This document shows positions 17,497-28,797 of a stretch of DNA of 64,000 nucleotides, in pieces. The stretch comes from Bacteroidota bacterium (GTDB taxonomy: Bacteria; Bacteroidota; Bacteroidia; Bacteroidales; F082): assembly GCA_009773165.1 (NCBI GenBank), contig WOUZ01000001.1, forward strand, positions 248,001-312,000. Direction: 5' to 3'. Position numbers and translations under genes: made by a program. Under the pieces are notes generated by a model. The model was not told the origin of the DNA. It ran no database searches and saw nothing but the letters and a program-made list of their open reading frames with translations. Position 1 is the stretch's first letter; every line of letters starts with the position of its first letter.

Positions 17497-18378
17497 ATGC
17501 CAAATCTAAAAGAAGTCAGAACAAGGATTGAGTCAGTCAATTCAACCCGGCAGATCACCAGCGCCATGAAAATGGTAGCCGCATCAAAGCTTAGAAAAGC
17601 TCAGAATGCGATTACCACTATGCGCCCTTATGCTGCTAAATTGCGCGAACTGATGCAAAACCTGTCAGCCAGTCTGGCCAATACCAATCAGGATAAATAC
17701 ACCGCCATTCGGCCGGTAGAGAATATCCTGATTATTCCTGTTACCTCAAACAGGGGATTGTGCGGAGCTTTTAATACCAATGTCATTCGTTACACAGCAC
17801 GTCTGATCAGCGAAACCTTCGCCACACAGCATGCCGCAGGAAAGGTATCAATGTTTTGTATCGGTAAAAAAGGCGAGGAGTTTTTCAGAAACAGGAAATA
17901 CAACCTTATCGGATCAGATATCCATGTTTTTGATCAGCTGAATTTTTCGACAGTAACGCCTATTGCTGAAAAGCTGATGAAACTGTTTGAAGAAGAAAAA
18001 TTCGACAAAATCATTTTTGTTTATAACCAGTTTCGCAATGCCGGAAATCAGGTTCTTTCGGAGGAGCAGTTTCTTCCTATTGAGTTACCTGAGCAAGAAG
18101 ATGATTTCCGTCAACCTGATGTAGAATACATTTTTGAGCCTGACAAACAGACCATTATCGAAGTGCTGATACCTCGCATCTTAAAAATGCAGGTATATAA
18201 AATGCTGCTCGACAGCTTTGCCGCTGAACACGGTGCACGAATGATTGCCATGCATAAAGCTACTGACAACGCTTCGGAAATGTTGAAAGAACTCAAACTA
18301 AGCTACAACAAAGCCCGCCAGGCCGCCATTACAAAAGAGATTCTGGAGATAGTAGGTGGTGCTGATGCGCTTGGTTAA
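17497..18378 (+). CDS. atpG: ATP synthase F1 subunit gamma
   Basis: A 293-residue rotor shaft. The N-terminal helix carries RIESVNSTRQITSAMKMVAA. The C-terminal helix carries ATDNASEMLKELKLSYNKARQAAIT, ending in the EILEIVGGADAL signature. Both coiled-coil arms are intact. It is the last ATP synthase gene of the plus-strand block. Confidence 0.96.
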   Translation: MPNLKEVRTRIESVNSTRQITSAMKMVAASKLRKAQNAITTMRPYAAKLRELMQNLSASLANTNQDKYTAIRPVENILIIPVTSNRGLCGAFNTNVIRYTARLISETFATQHAAGKVSMFCIGKKGEEFFRNRKYNLIGSDIHVFDQLNFSTVTPIAEKLMKLFEEEKFDKIIFVYNQFRNAGNQVLSEEQFLPIELPEQEDDFRQPDVEYIFEPDKQTIIEVLIPRILKMQVYKMLLDSFAAEHGARMIAMHKATDNASEMLKELKLSYNKARQAAITKEILEIVGGADALG

Positions 18379-18444
18379 ACCACATAACGATGAACTTTTT
18401 AGGGTTATTTATGTTTTAACCTTAACGATTAAAAGACTAATACC

Positions 18445-18963
18445 ATGATTAAAAAAACAGTAGAATCAGCAATTAACGAACAAATCAAACGTGAAGAATT
18501 CTCCTCACGACTTTATTTGTCAATGGCCATATGGTGTGAGTCCAATGGCTACCCGGGGGCAGCAGCTTTTTTGTATCGTCAGGCCGATGAGGAAAGGATG
18601 CATCAGCTCAAATTGGTTCACTACGTGAATGACAGGGGTGGAAAAGCCGCTTTGATGGCACTAACAAGCCCTGAGTCGCATTTCGACAACCTTAGCCATG
18701 TTTTCAAACAGGTAATGGAACACGAGCAGTATATCACCGCTTCAATCAATGATTTGTACGAAGTGACCTTAAACGAAAAAGATTACACAACAGGTAGTTT
18801 CCTTCAGTGGTACATCAACGAGCAGATTGAAGAAGAAAGCACGATGGCTACTATTTTAGATAAAATAAACCTTGTTGGCACTGAAAAAGGTGGAATGTTC
18901 CATCTCGACAAGGAATTAGGCGCTATGGCAGCAGCGGCACCTGCTCCTTCAGCAACTGCATAA
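18445..18963 (+). CDS. ferritin (non-heme, FtnA-like)
   Basis: A 172-residue iron-storage protein of the four-helix ferritin family. The ferroxidase residues are visible in EEFSSRLYLSMAIWCE (Glu17), QADEERMHQ (Glu50, His53) and EHEQYITASI. A short Ala/Pro-rich tail (AAAAPAPSATA) is unusual. It lies 66 bases after atpG on the same strand and ends in a strong terminator, so read-through from the atp operon is possible. It stores iron as a ferric mineral in the cytoplasm. Confidence 0.93.
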   Translation: MIKKTVESAINEQIKREEFSSRLYLSMAIWCESNGYPGAAAFLYRQADEERMHQLKLVHYVNDRGGKAALMALTSPESHFDNLSHVFKQVMEHEQYITASINDLYEVTLNEKDYTTGSFLQWYINEQIEEESTMATILDKINLVGTEKGGMFHLDKELGAMAAAAPAPSATA

Positions 18964-18984
18964 GATTTCAGAGATTACACAACG

Positions 18985-19022
18985 AAAAAGCCCGCTACCA
19001 ATCAAGGAAGCGGGCTTTTTTA
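18985..19022. terminator. bidirectional terminator between ferritin and atpC
   Basis: AAAAAGCCCGCT (18985-18996) pairs with AGCGGGCTTTTT (19009-19020). It serves the convergent ferritin and atpDC transcripts. Confidence 0.92.
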
Positions 19023-19038
19023 TGTGTTTAAAGCATTA

Positions 19039-19275
19039 TTACTCAGCCAAAACAAGTACTTTGTTATGAAAAACCTCGAGCATTCCTCCGGTTATCTCAA
19101 AATACTGCAGCTTCTTGTCATTATCCATCGTTTTAATCCGACCTTTACCCAAGGCAGCAATCATAGGTGCGTGGTTGTTGAGAATTTCGAACAGGCCATC
19201 CACACCGGGTAATTGTACCAATTGTACTTCACCGGTAAAAATGGTCTTGTCGGGGGTGATAATTTCAAGGTTCAT
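19039..19275 (-). CDS. atpC: ATP synthase F1 subunit epsilon, minimal form
   Basis: A 78-residue protein comprising only the N-terminal beta-sandwich (LEIITPDKTIFTGEV, then FEILNNHAPMIAAL). The C-terminal helical hairpin that inhibits ATP hydrolysis in enterobacteria is absent. A short epsilon is normal for Bacteroidota, so this is not a truncation. It follows atpD after 17 bases. Confidence 0.92.
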   Translation of the reverse strand: MNLEIITPDKTIFTGEVQLVQLPGVDGLFEILNNHAPMIAALGKGRIKTMDNDKKLQYFEITGGMLEVFHNKVLVLAE

Positions 19276-19292
19276 CAGAGTGGTTTTTGAAA

Positions 19293-20819
<1,527 letters not shown>

Positions 20820-20840
20820 TTAATACATTGAATGAAGCCA

Positions 20841-20848
20841 CAAAGGTA
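20841..20848 (-). promoter_or_regulatory. -7 element TACCTTTG for atpDC
   Basis: The minus-strand reading is an exact TAnnTTTG match 37 bases upstream of the atpD start. A TTG at 20868-20870 (minus strand) lies 19 bases further upstream as a partial -33 box. Confidence 0.6.
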
Positions 20849-20909
20849 AGATTTTGAATGGTTTTGCCAACAAGGAAATACAAAAAATTGTTGGTTTTTA
20901 TTGGAAATA

Positions 20910-21527
20910 CTACAATCCACTTAAAAATCGACGCTCAAAAAGCAACAACCAGATCACACCTGTTGAAATTGCTGCATCAGCAATATTAAACACTGGGCGG
21001 AAAAAGATGAAATATCCGTCACTTCCGAAGATAAAATCGGGAATCCATGCCGGGGCTTCGCTTTGTTGAAGCATCAAAAGCGGAAAGTAAAACATGTCAA
21101 CTACTTTTCCATGCAGGAAACTGGCATATCCACCGGCTTCAGGCAAAAAGGAAGCTACGGTATGGTAGCTGCTGTTGCTGAAAAGTATGCCATAAAAAGC
21201 GCTGTCGATAATATTGCCCAGAGCTCCGGCCAAAACCATCGAAATACCAAAAACAGGACCGAAAGGAACCTTTTTTCGTGTAAGCAAATACAAATAAATA
21301 GTTATGGCAATAACGGCAAGTATGCGAAAAATGCTTAAAGCAAGTTTGCCCCATTCACCGGCAAACTGGAATCCAAAAGCCATCCCGTTATTTTCGGTAA
21401 AATGAATGATAGCCCAATCCCCAATCATAGGGAATTCCTGGCCGATGGTCATCGTTAATTTGATATAAACCTTCAGGAGCTGATCCAGTAAAAGAACGAT
21501 CGCAATAAGGAGAAAGGGTCGTTTCAC
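20910..21527 (-). CDS. lspA: lipoprotein signal peptidase
   Basis: A 205-residue inner-membrane aspartyl protease that removes the signal peptide of prolipoproteins. Four hydrophobic helices are visible. The catalytic aspartates are in GNIIDSAFYG and FNIADAAIS, and the NNGMAFG motif is present. The start is GTG at 21527. It is about 30 residues longer than the enterobacterial enzyme because of an insert around PEAGGYASFLHGK, a feature common in Bacteroidota. Many lipoproteins in this window depend on it. Confidence 0.94.
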   Translation of the reverse strand: MKRPFLLIAIVLLLDQLLKVYIKLTMTIGQEFPMIGDWAIIHFTENNGMAFGFQFAGEWGKLALSIFRILAVIAITIYLYLLTRKKVPFGPVFGISMVLAGALGNIIDSAFYGILFSNSSYHTVASFLPEAGGYASFLHGKVVDMFYFPLLMLQQSEAPAWIPDFIFGSDGYFIFFRPVFNIADAAISTGVIWLLLFERRFLSGL

Positions 21528-21556
21528 GTTGTATTAATTGCTTGTTATAAATACTT

Positions 21557-21589
21557 CAACCCTGATCTGTTTAAAGGAAATCAGGGTTG
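21557..21589. terminator. perfect hairpin between the DksA-like gene and lspA
   Basis: CAACCCTGAT (21557-21566) pairs with ATCAGGGTTG (21580-21589). On the minus strand it lacks a clean T-run, so it may be a weak terminator or an RNA processing/stability element. Confidence 0.5.
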
Positions 21590-21620
21590 AAAACAATTCT
21601 CTAATTTATAAAGTATTGAA

Positions 21621-22040
21621 TCATTGAGCATTACTACCTTGTTGCAGCTTTGCTTCGATGCTAAGGGTTGCATGAGGAACGATACGTAATCTTTCCTTTG
21701 CGATAAGTTTGCCTGTTGCTCTGCAAATCCCATACGTTTTATTCTCGATGCGAATAAGTGCATTTTCGAGGTTATTAATAAACTTCTGTTGTCTTGCAGC
21801 GAGCCTTCCATTTTCTTCTTTCGACAAAACCTGATATCCTTCTTCCAGCACCTTGAAGGTTGGAGATGTATCGTTGGTTCCATTCTCATCTTCATTGGAT
21901 AAGGCTTCGGAAAGTAATTTCAAATCGGATCGGGCTTTATCCAGTTTATTGATAATGATCTGTCTGAATTCCTCCAGCTCTTCGTCTGAAAACCGCGTTT
22001 TTTTCGTTTCGGTTTCCTGGTTTTTTTCCGTGTCTTTCAT
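21621..22040 (-). CDS. TraR/DksA family protein without the zinc cysteines
   Basis: A 139-residue protein with an N-terminal charged coiled coil and the C-terminal signature YGICRATGKLIAKERLRIVPHATLS. DksA binds the RNA polymerase secondary channel with ppGpp. In this protein only one of the four zinc-binding cysteines remains, as is common for Bacteroidota relatives. It lies between ileS and lspA on the same strand. Regulation of transcription is likely but unproven for this branch. Confidence 0.88.
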   Translation of the reverse strand: MKDTEKNQETETKKTRFSDEELEEFRQIIINKLDKARSDLKLLSEALSNEDENGTNDTSPTFKVLEEGYQVLSKEENGRLAARQQKFINNLENALIRIENKTYGICRATGKLIAKERLRIVPHATLSIEAKLQQGSNAQ

Positions 22041-22143
22041 GGCCTCTGTTATTATGTTTCTTTCAATGATTCATTGCATGAATCCGGTATAAATTTAGTG
22101 CATTTTTATTGAACGGATACTTGTTTTGATTGAAATTACATGA

Positions 22144-25100
22144 TTATTTAACTTTTGATATTCGGATTTTTGCGCTTACATTTTCAACGAGTTCATTTTC
22201 AACAACATCTGAATCCGATAAATTTGTCACAATTTTGAGTTCTCCCAATGTTTCTGAAGTGATATAACTTTCAAATAAGCGTATCGCATCCTTCACTATC
22301 TCATCAGCATCAACTTCGAGCAGGATGTGATCGGTCACCTCAAGACCGGAGTCCTTTCGCATATTCTGTACCCTGTTCACAAGCTCCCTCACCAAACCTT
22401 CCTTAACAAGTTCCTCTGTAAGGGTCAAATCAAGAGCAACGGTAAGTTTATCCTGAGCTGCCACTGCCCAGCCTGGTATATCCTCTGTTGTAATTTCAAC
22501 ATCTTCCAAAGTGAGCTCAATTTTGTGTCCGTTCAATTCCAACTGATGTGTTCCATTCAGTTCCAGCTGACGGATGTCATATTGTGCAAATCCGGTAAGC
22601 AGCAGTGCTATTTCCTTCATGAGTTTCCCATAGCGGGGGCCCAATGTTTTGAAATTTGGCTTTATCCTTTTTATTAGGACAGTTTTATCACCCGTAAGAT
22701 ACAGCACTTCTTTGACATTGACTTCGGATAAGATGAGATTCTCAACTTCCTCAAGCTGTTCCTTCATGTGTTGATCGGTAACTGGAATCATGATTGACTT
22801 CAATGGTTGACGGACCCTGATATTCGCTTTTTTGCGCAGCGACAAAATCATGGAGGAGAACTTTTGAGCCATTTCCATACGTTCTTCCAGATTACGGTCA
22901 ACAAGACCGGTGTTTGCTTGTGGAAAAACCGAAAGGTGAACCGATTCGAAAGCTTGTTTACCGGTAACAAGATTCAGGTCGCGGTATAACTGCTCGCTGA
23001 AAAAAGGCGCAATTGGTGATGCCAGCTGGGCAACGGTTGTAAGGCAGTTGTACAAGGTCTGATAGGCTGAAATTTTATCAGAAGTATACTGGCCTTTCCA
23101 AAATCTGCGGCGTGATAATCTAACGTACCAGTTACTGAGGTGTTCGTCAACAAACTCCTGAATTGCCCGTCCCGCACGTGTTGGCTCATAATTTTTGTAA
23201 GCTTCGTCTACAATAGTGATCAATGAGTTGAGTTCGGATATTATCCAACGGTCAATTTCCGGACGTTCTTCATGTTTGATATCAGCTTCCTGATAGGTAA
23301 AATTGTCAATATTGGCATACAAGGCAAAGAAGGCGTAGGTGTTATACAACGTTCCGAAAAACTTGCGCCGCACTTCATCAAGTCCGTTCAAATCAAATTT
23401 AAGGTTATCCCATGGTTGCGCGTTGGTAATCATATACCAGCGGGTAGCATCAGGTCCAAATTTTTCAATTGTTTCAAACGGATCAACAGCATTGCCAAGG
23501 CGTTTCGACATTTTGTTTCCGCTTTTATCCAATACCAAACCATTAGAAAGCACCGCTTTAAAAGCCACCGAATCAAAAAGCATCACTGCGATTGCATGCA
23601 GGGTAAAAAACCAACCACGGGTTTGGTCAACACCTTCAGCAATAAAATCAGCAGGGAAATTGTCTTGAAAATCGGTGTTGTTTTCGAATGGATAATGCAT
23701 CTGAGCATAAGGCATTGCACCGGAATCGAACCAAACATCGATCAAATCAGGTTCACGATACATCGGTTTACCTGTTGATGAAACCAATACGATACGATCG
23801 GCATATGGCCTGTGAAGGTCGAACGACTGATAGTTCTCGGTTGTAGTTGACCCGTTTTCATAACTTTCGAAGGGGTTTGATTCCATCAGGCCGGCTTTTA
23901 CTGCGTCTGAGATGGCTTCTTTCAGATCTGCAACCGAGCCAAAGATCCGTTGTTCGCTTTTGTCTTCTGTTGTCCATATTGGCAAAGGCACTCCCCAAAA
24001 ACGCGAACGGGAAAGGTTCCAGTCTACCAGATTCTCAAGCCAGTTTCCAAACCGGCCTTCTCCGGTGGCTTTGGGTTTCCAGTTGATTGTTTTATTTAAC
24101 TCAATCATACGGTCTTTGACAGCTGTGGTGCGAATAAACCAGCTATCAAGCGGGTAATAAAGAACAGGTTTGTCTGTTCTCCAGCAATGTGGATAGCTGT
24201 GGACAAACTTTTCGATCCTGAAGGCTTTATTATCTTTTTTCAGCATCACCGAAATGTCAACATCCAATGATGGTGAATCGGAACCAAGCGATTCGTCGTA
24301 GTCATTTTTTACAAAACGACCTGCAAATTCCGAATATGATTGCTGGTTGACATACGTTTTTACAAATTCAGCATCCAGATCTTCAACTGCATAAAATCTT
24401 CCCCTGAGGTCGACCATTGGCCGGCTACTTCCTTCGTTATCGATAAGTAACAGCGGAGATATCCCATTTATTTTAGCTACTCTATCGTCGTCAGCACCAA
24501 AAGTTGGTGCAATATGTACTATCCCGGTTCCGTCACTTGTTGTAACAAAATCGCCTTCAACAACTCTGAATGCATCACCCATGGGTTTGATCCAAGAAAT
24601 TAATTGATGATACCGGATGCCTGTTAATTTTCTTCCTTTGAACTCAGAAATGATGGTATAAGGAATTTTTTTGTCGCCGGCAGTATACGAATCCAACCCG
24701 GCATCAAGCATGCTCTCATCAAAATAAGCAGAGATAAGCTCCTTAGCTAAGATAACCTGAACAGGAAGAGCGGTGTAAGGGTTAAAAGTTCTGATCAGCA
24801 CATAATCAATATTTGCGCCAACAGCAAGAGCAGTGTTTGAAGGCAGTGTCCAAGGAGTTGTTGTCCAGGCAAGTATATGAACCGGAATTTTTTCATCGGC
24901 CAGTAAGAATCCGGTTTCCTCACCGGTAAAAATCTCAAACTGGGCTGTAGCTGAGGTGTCTTTCACATCGCGGTAACATCCCGGTTGGTTAAGTTCGTGC
25001 GTACTCAATCCTGTTCCGGCGGCAGGTGAATAGGGCTGAATAGTGTAGCCCTTATACAACAGCCCTTTATCATAAAGTTTTGATAAAAGATACCAGACTG

Positions 25101-25584
25101 ATTCAATGTATTTATTGTCGAAAGTGATATATGGATGTTCAAGATCAACCCAGTATCCCATTTTCCGGGTGAGTTCATCCCAAAGATCTTTATATTTCAT
25201 CACCTCTTTTCGGCAAGCCTGATTGTATGCTTCAACGCTGATTTTTTTTCCAATATCTTCTTTTGTTATCCCCAATGTTTTTTCAACGCTCATCTCAACA
25301 GGTAAGCCATGTGTATCCCAACCGGCTTTACGCTGAACATATTTACCATTCAAGGTTTGATAGCGGCAAAAAATATCTTTGATGGCACGTGCCATTACAT
25401 GATGAATACCAGGCACACCATTTGCTGAAGGTGGTCCTTCATAAAACACAAATGCCTCACCATTTGCTCTCGTATCCAGGCTTTTTTGAAAAATATCATT
25501 CTCTTCCCAAAACCTTCTTACATCCTCGCCTGTTTGCGTCAGGTTTAAATGCTTGTATTCCTTGTATCTGCTCATAGTATTCAT
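22144..25584 (-). CDS. ileS: isoleucyl-tRNA synthetase
   Basis: A 1146-residue class I synthetase. The HIGH-type motif appears as PGIHHVMAR and the KMSKS-type motif as SGNKMSKRLGN. The editing domain lies between them and a tRNA-binding helical domain follows. The length and the C-terminal region resemble the longer, eukaryote-like IleRS group, which is known for lower sensitivity to mupirocin; this last point is inference from family. An alternative ATG at 25575 (MSRYKEY) fits many relatives. It leads a minus-strand group with the DksA-like gene and lspA. Confidence 0.95.
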   Translation of the reverse strand: MNTMSRYKEYKHLNLTQTGEDVRRFWEENDIFQKSLDTRANGEAFVFYEGPPSANGVPGIHHVMARAIKDIFCRYQTLNGKYVQRKAGWDTHGLPVEMSVEKTLGITKEDIGKKISVEAYNQACRKEVMKYKDLWDELTRKMGYWVDLEHPYITFDNKYIESVWYLLSKLYDKGLLYKGYTIQPYSPAAGTGLSTHELNQPGCYRDVKDTSATAQFEIFTGEETGFLLADEKIPVHILAWTTTPWTLPSNTALAVGANIDYVLIRTFNPYTALPVQVILAKELISAYFDESMLDAGLDSYTAGDKKIPYTIISEFKGRKLTGIRYHQLISWIKPMGDAFRVVEGDFVTTSDGTGIVHIAPTFGADDDRVAKINGISPLLLIDNEGSSRPMVDLRGRFYAVEDLDAEFVKTYVNQQSYSEFAGRFVKNDYDESLGSDSPSLDVDISVMLKKDNKAFRIEKFVHSYPHCWRTDKPVLYYPLDSWFIRTTAVKDRMIELNKTINWKPKATGEGRFGNWLENLVDWNLSRSRFWGVPLPIWTTEDKSEQRIFGSVADLKEAISDAVKAGLMESNPFESYENGSTTTENYQSFDLHRPYADRIVLVSSTGKPMYREPDLIDVWFDSGAMPYAQMHYPFENNTDFQDNFPADFIAEGVDQTRGWFFTLHAIAVMLFDSVAFKAVLSNGLVLDKSGNKMSKRLGNAVDPFETIEKFGPDATRWYMITNAQPWDNLKFDLNGLDEVRRKFFGTLYNTYAFFALYANIDNFTYQEADIKHEERPEIDRWIISELNSLITIVDEAYKNYEPTRAGRAIQEFVDEHLSNWYVRLSRRRFWKGQYTSDKISAYQTLYNCLTTVAQLASPIAPFFSEQLYRDLNLVTGKQAFESVHLSVFPQANTGLVDRNLEERMEMAQKFSSMILSLRKKANIRVRQPLKSIMIPVTDQHMKEQLEEVENLILSEVNVKEVLYLTGDKTVLIKRIKPNFKTLGPRYGKLMKEIALLLTGFAQYDIRQLELNGTHQLELNGHKIELTLEDVEITTEDIPGWAVAAQDKLTVALDLTLTEELVKEGLVRELVNRVQNMRKDSGLEVTDHILLEVDADEIVKDAIRLFESYITSETLGELKIVTNLSDSDVVENELVENVSAKIRISKVK

Positions 25585-25618
25585 TATCTGTAATATAGCC
25601 TAAAGAAAAAATTGGGTG

Positions 25619-25626
25619 CAAAGGTA
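25619..25626 (-). promoter_or_regulatory. -7 element TACCTTTG for ileS
   Basis: The minus-strand sequence is an exact TAnnTTTG match 34 bases upstream of the ileS start. No clear -33 box is seen at the usual spacing. Confidence 0.55.
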
Positions 25627-25825
25627 GTAAAATTAGGTATTGAAAGCTTAAAAATTAGTGTAGCGAATCCTGATTCATTGGTGTAACCATCGTTTAAAGA
25701 TGAGGTTGAAAACATTACTTTTGATCCAGAAAAAGGATCATCTGGAGATAAATCACCTTTTTGAGTGAGAGCTAATCGGTATAAAAAGGATAGGTAAAGG
25801 TCTAATTCATAACCTTTAACAATAA

Positions 25826-25857
25826 TTTGTTTAACTTCAGATAAATTTCTATCTTTG
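25826..25857 (+). promoter_or_regulatory. promoter of the yceD-rpmF-plsX-fabH operon
   Basis: TTTG (25826-25829), 20-base spacer and TATCTTTG (25850-25857): an exact fit to the Bacteroidota consensus, 26 bases before the first gene's start. Confidence 0.85.
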
Positions 25858-25883
25858 CCGCCCGATTTTAAAAGTGGATTGAA

Positions 25884-26405
25884 GTGAAATACGCACGTGA
25901 ATTCATGTTGCCTTTGGCTGGTTTGCCACTGGGTGAGACAGTTTATACCTTTGATTTGGAGCATCCTTTCTTTGTGTTGAATGAAGACGAGGAGGTTACA
26001 GAAGCAAAGGTGCATGTGGTTTTGGTGCTGAACAAGCATGAGAACATGATAGAGCTTCACTTCAAAGCTGAAGGTTGGATTGAGTTGCCTTGCGACCGTT
26101 GTGCTGATTTATACCATCAGGAAATAAACGGTGAGCAGCAGCTTATTTTAAAATACGGTGAAACCTATGAAGAGGAATCAGATGAAATTATTGTAATTCC
26201 ACCTGATCTTCATGAGTTTGATATCCGTCATCTGTTGTATGAGTACATCATTTTGATGCTCCCCTATCGCAGAGTTCATTTGGAAGATGAAGAAGGCAAT
26301 TCAGGTTGCAACCCCGAAGTGCTTCATCGTCTGGAACAAATGCAAAGTGAACCAGTGATTGATCCCAGATGGGAAGCTCTTAAGAAATTGAACAATTTAT
26401 CATAA
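25884..26405 (+). CDS. YceD/DUF177 family protein
   Basis: A 173-residue protein that starts with GTG (encoding the start of MKYAREF). The family signature is the Cys pair in ELPCDRCAD; a further Cys lies in GNSGCNPEV near the C-terminus. YceD proteins are encoded next to rpmF across bacteria and are linked to 23S rRNA accumulation in plants and bacteria. Here it heads yceD-rpmF-plsX-fabH, an arrangement widely conserved in bacteria. The N-terminal start is supported by the promoter 26 bases upstream. Confidence 0.9.
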   Translation: MKYAREFMLPLAGLPLGETVYTFDLEHPFFVLNEDEEVTEAKVHVVLVLNKHENMIELHFKAEGWIELPCDRCADLYHQEINGEQQLILKYGETYEEESDEIIVIPPDLHEFDIRHLLYEYIILMLPYRRVHLEDEEGNSGCNPEVLHRLEQMQSEPVIDPRWEALKKLNNLS

Positions 26406-26437
26406 AAAATTGAATATAAACTTTAAATAGTACAAAA

Positions 26438-26626
26438 ATGCCACATCCCAAACGAAGACATTCTACAACAAGAAGAGATAAAAGAAGAACACACGACAAA
26501 GCAGAAATGCCTACAGTAGCAAAATGTCCTGTAACAGGCGCTGTTCACTTGTATCACAGAGCATATTATGTTGACGGCGATCTTTATTACAAAGGTCAGC
26601 TTGTTATGGAAGGTGCAAAAGCCTGA
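26438..26626 (+). CDS. rpmF: 50S ribosomal protein L32
   Basis: A 62-residue protein beginning MPHPKRRHSTTRRDKRR, the usual basic N-terminus of L32. It contains a single remaining zinc-ribbon-like cysteine in AKCPVTGA, so it is of the zinc-free type. It lies between yceD and plsX as in most bacteria. Confidence 0.96.
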   Translation: MPHPKRRHSTTRRDKRRTHDKAEMPTVAKCPVTGAVHLYHRAYYVDGDLYYKGQLVMEGAKA

Positions 26627-26666
26627 TAACAAGGCCACCAATGCGCTGTAATACAACCCAGGTACT

Positions 26667-27620
26667 ATGACGCGGATAGGGCTCGATGTGTCCGGTGGGG
26701 ATTTTGCTCCAACTGTTACATTAGAAAGTCTTCTACTGCTTTTTCCTGAACTTCATGAGGATGAAACAATTGTCCTTTTTGGGGATCAGGAAGTCATACA
26801 TTCATTTTTGGATGCTAACCCATTTTTGATTTCAAAAACAGAGGTTGTTCATGCCCCCGAAGTAATTGGAATGGGTGAAAAACCTATTAAAGCTTTTCAA
26901 AGCAAGAGCGAGTCCAGTGTCGTTAAGGGTTTTGAACACCTTAAGAAACGTAAAATTGATGCGTTTGCCAGTGCTGGCAACAGCGGCGCTATGATGGTAG
27001 GGGCTGTGCATGTTATCAACACAATACCGGGAGTCATCAGGCCTGCCAGTGTAGTGATGATTCCAAAGATAAGCGGTGGCTACAGCATTCTGCTCGATGT
27101 GGGGACCAACCCCGATGCCAAACATGACGTTTTATATCAGTATGGGCTACTTGGGTCAGTTTTTGCATCGGCTGTTTTGAATATCGAGTCTCCAAAAGTT
27201 GGTCTTTTAAGTATTGGTGAAGAAGAAAAAAAGGGGAATCTGCTGGTACAATCAACCTATCCCCTAATGAAAGAAGCAACCAATTACAACTTCATAGGAA
27301 ATGTTGAAGGGAGAGATCTTTTTAACGACAAAGCCGATGTGGTGGTTTGTGATGGTTTTACAGGAAACATTGTCATCAAACAGATTCAAGCCATGTATCG
27401 TATCATGGAAAAACGGGGTCTGGTTGATGATTATTTTAGCCGCTTCAATTATGAGTTGCAAGGTGGCAGTCCGATTATCGGAATCAACGGGAATGTTGTA
27501 CTTGGCCATGGAATCAGCAGTGCGCTTGCAATCAAGAACATGGTATTACTTGCTAAAAATGTTGCCGTTTCAAAATTAAATCAAAAAATTAATGACGCTG
27601 TGCAGGATTTTCCTTTATAG
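26667..27620 (+). CDS. plsX: phosphate acyltransferase PlsX
   Basis: A 317-residue enzyme that makes acyl-phosphate from acyl-ACP for phospholipid synthesis. Family motifs are [11 protein letters not shown] at the N-terminus, SAGNSGAMM, and [13 protein letters not shown] near residue 225. It lies 41 bases after rpmF. With fabH next it couples fatty-acid initiation to membrane lipid formation. Confidence 0.96.
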   Translation: MTRIGLDVSGGDFAPTVTLESLLLLFPELHEDETIVLFGDQEVIHSFLDANPFLISKTEVVHAPEVIGMGEKPIKAFQSKSESSVVKGFEHLKKRKIDAFASAGNSGAMMVGAVHVINTIPGVIRPASVVMIPKISGGYSILLDVGTNPDAKHDVLYQYGLLGSVFASAVLNIESPKVGLLSIGEEEKKGNLLVQSTYPLMKEATNYNFIGNVEGRDLFNDKADVVVCDGFTGNIVIKQIQAMYRIMEKRGLVDDYFSRFNYELQGGSPIIGINGNVVLGHGISSALAIKNMVLLAKNVAVSKLNQKINDAVQDFPL

Positions 27621-27649
27621 CTCATGAACTTTTAAACGTATTAATTGAT

Positions 27650-28648
27650 ATGAGCAAAATCAGAGCCGCTGTAACAGGTATTAATGGTTGGGTTCCGGAA
27701 GATTTATTAACCAATGCAGAATTGGAAAAAATGGTAGATACCACTGATGAGTGGATCATGACCCGAACCGGAATCAAGGAGCGACATATTTTAAAAGGCG
27801 AAGGACAAGGCACTTCAGTAATTGGCACCAATGCAGTTAAAGGACTGCTAGAAAAAACAGGCACTTCCCCTGATGAGGTGGATCTGCTGATCTGTGCTAC
27901 AGTGACACCCGACATGCAGTTTCCAGCTACCGCCAATATTATTAGTCATAATTGCGGAATAAAAAACGCTTTCAGTTTTGATATGAATGCTGCCTGTTCA
28001 GGGTTCTTATATGCCCTTGTAACAGCATCAAAATTCATAGAAAGTGGAACACACAAAAAAGTTATTGTAGTTGGGGCTGACAAGATGTCGTCCATTGTCG
28101 ATTATACCGATCGTGCAACATGCGTAATATTTGGTGATGGAGGCGGTGCTTTTTTACTTGAACCAACAACCGAAGATGTAGGTTTAATGGATTCAATGAT
28201 GCATTCCGATGGAGCTGGAATGATTCACCTCCACCAAAAAGCCGGTGGTTCAGCAAAACCACCAACTCATGCTACAATTGATGCAAGAGAGCATTACATT
28301 TACCAGGAGGGTCAGGCTGTCTTCAAATTTGCTGTCACAAATATGGCAGATGTGGCAGTAGCGATCATGGACAAAAACAACCTTAGTTCGGAAGAAATTG
28401 CATGGCTCGTTCCTCATCAGGCCAATATGCGTATCATTGAGGCTACAGCCCGCCGCATGGGCATCCAAAAAGAGCAGGTAATGATTAATATAGAACGTTT
28501 TGGAAATACAACAAACGGAACGCTGCCTTTGTGTGTCTGGGAATGGGAAAACCAACTGCGTAAAGGCGATAACATCGTACTTGCGGCCTTCGGCGGTGGT
28601 TTTACCTGGGGCTCAATATGGCTTAAATGGGCTTACGATCCGAAATAA
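27650..28648 (+). CDS. fabH: beta-ketoacyl-ACP synthase III
   Basis: A 332-residue enzyme that condenses acetyl-CoA with malonyl-ACP to start fatty-acid synthesis. The catalytic triad is Cys116 (NAACSGF), His256 (VPHQAN) and Asn286 (FGNTTNG), all in place. It ends the yceD-rpmF-plsX-fabH operon and is followed by a hairpin terminator. Confidence 0.96.
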   Translation: MSKIRAAVTGINGWVPEDLLTNAELEKMVDTTDEWIMTRTGIKERHILKGEGQGTSVIGTNAVKGLLEKTGTSPDEVDLLICATVTPDMQFPATANIISHNCGIKNAFSFDMNAACSGFLYALVTASKFIESGTHKKVIVVGADKMSSIVDYTDRATCVIFGDGGGAFLLEPTTEDVGLMDSMMHSDGAGMIHLHQKAGGSAKPPTHATIDAREHYIYQEGQAVFKFAVTNMADVAVAIMDKNNLSSEEIAWLVPHQANMRIIEATARRMGIQKEQVMINIERFGNTTNGTLPLCVWEWENQLRKGDNIVLAAFGGGFTWGSIWLKWAYDPK

Positions 28649-28667
28649 AAATGACTAAAAATAGTGT

Positions 28668-28697
28668 AAAGCATTGCTCCGGCGATGCTTTTTTTGT
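28668..28697 (+). terminator. terminator after fabH
   Basis: AAAGCATTGC (28668-28677) pairs with GCGATGCTTT (28682-28691, one G-T pair), followed by a long T-run. Confidence 0.88.
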
Positions 28698-28767
28698 TTT
28701 ACAAAGTGCAGTTAAAAAATTGAACATCTTAAATGTAATACTATAAATCCAAGAACTCTAAAAAACA

Positions 28768-28775
28768 TACTTTTG
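28768..28775 (+). promoter_or_regulatory. -7 element TACTTTTG for the AraC-type regulator
   Basis: An exact TAnnTTTG match 22 bases before the GTG start of the regulator. No clear -33 box is seen. Confidence 0.55.
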
Positions 28776-28797
28776 CCGTTATTGACAACAGACACTA

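Noticed and set aside
25584-26060. 158-codon minus-strand frame as a complete gene
   Set aside because: Its first half lies on the reverse of yceD. Only the part at 25630-25830 is odd enough to mention as a possible relic.
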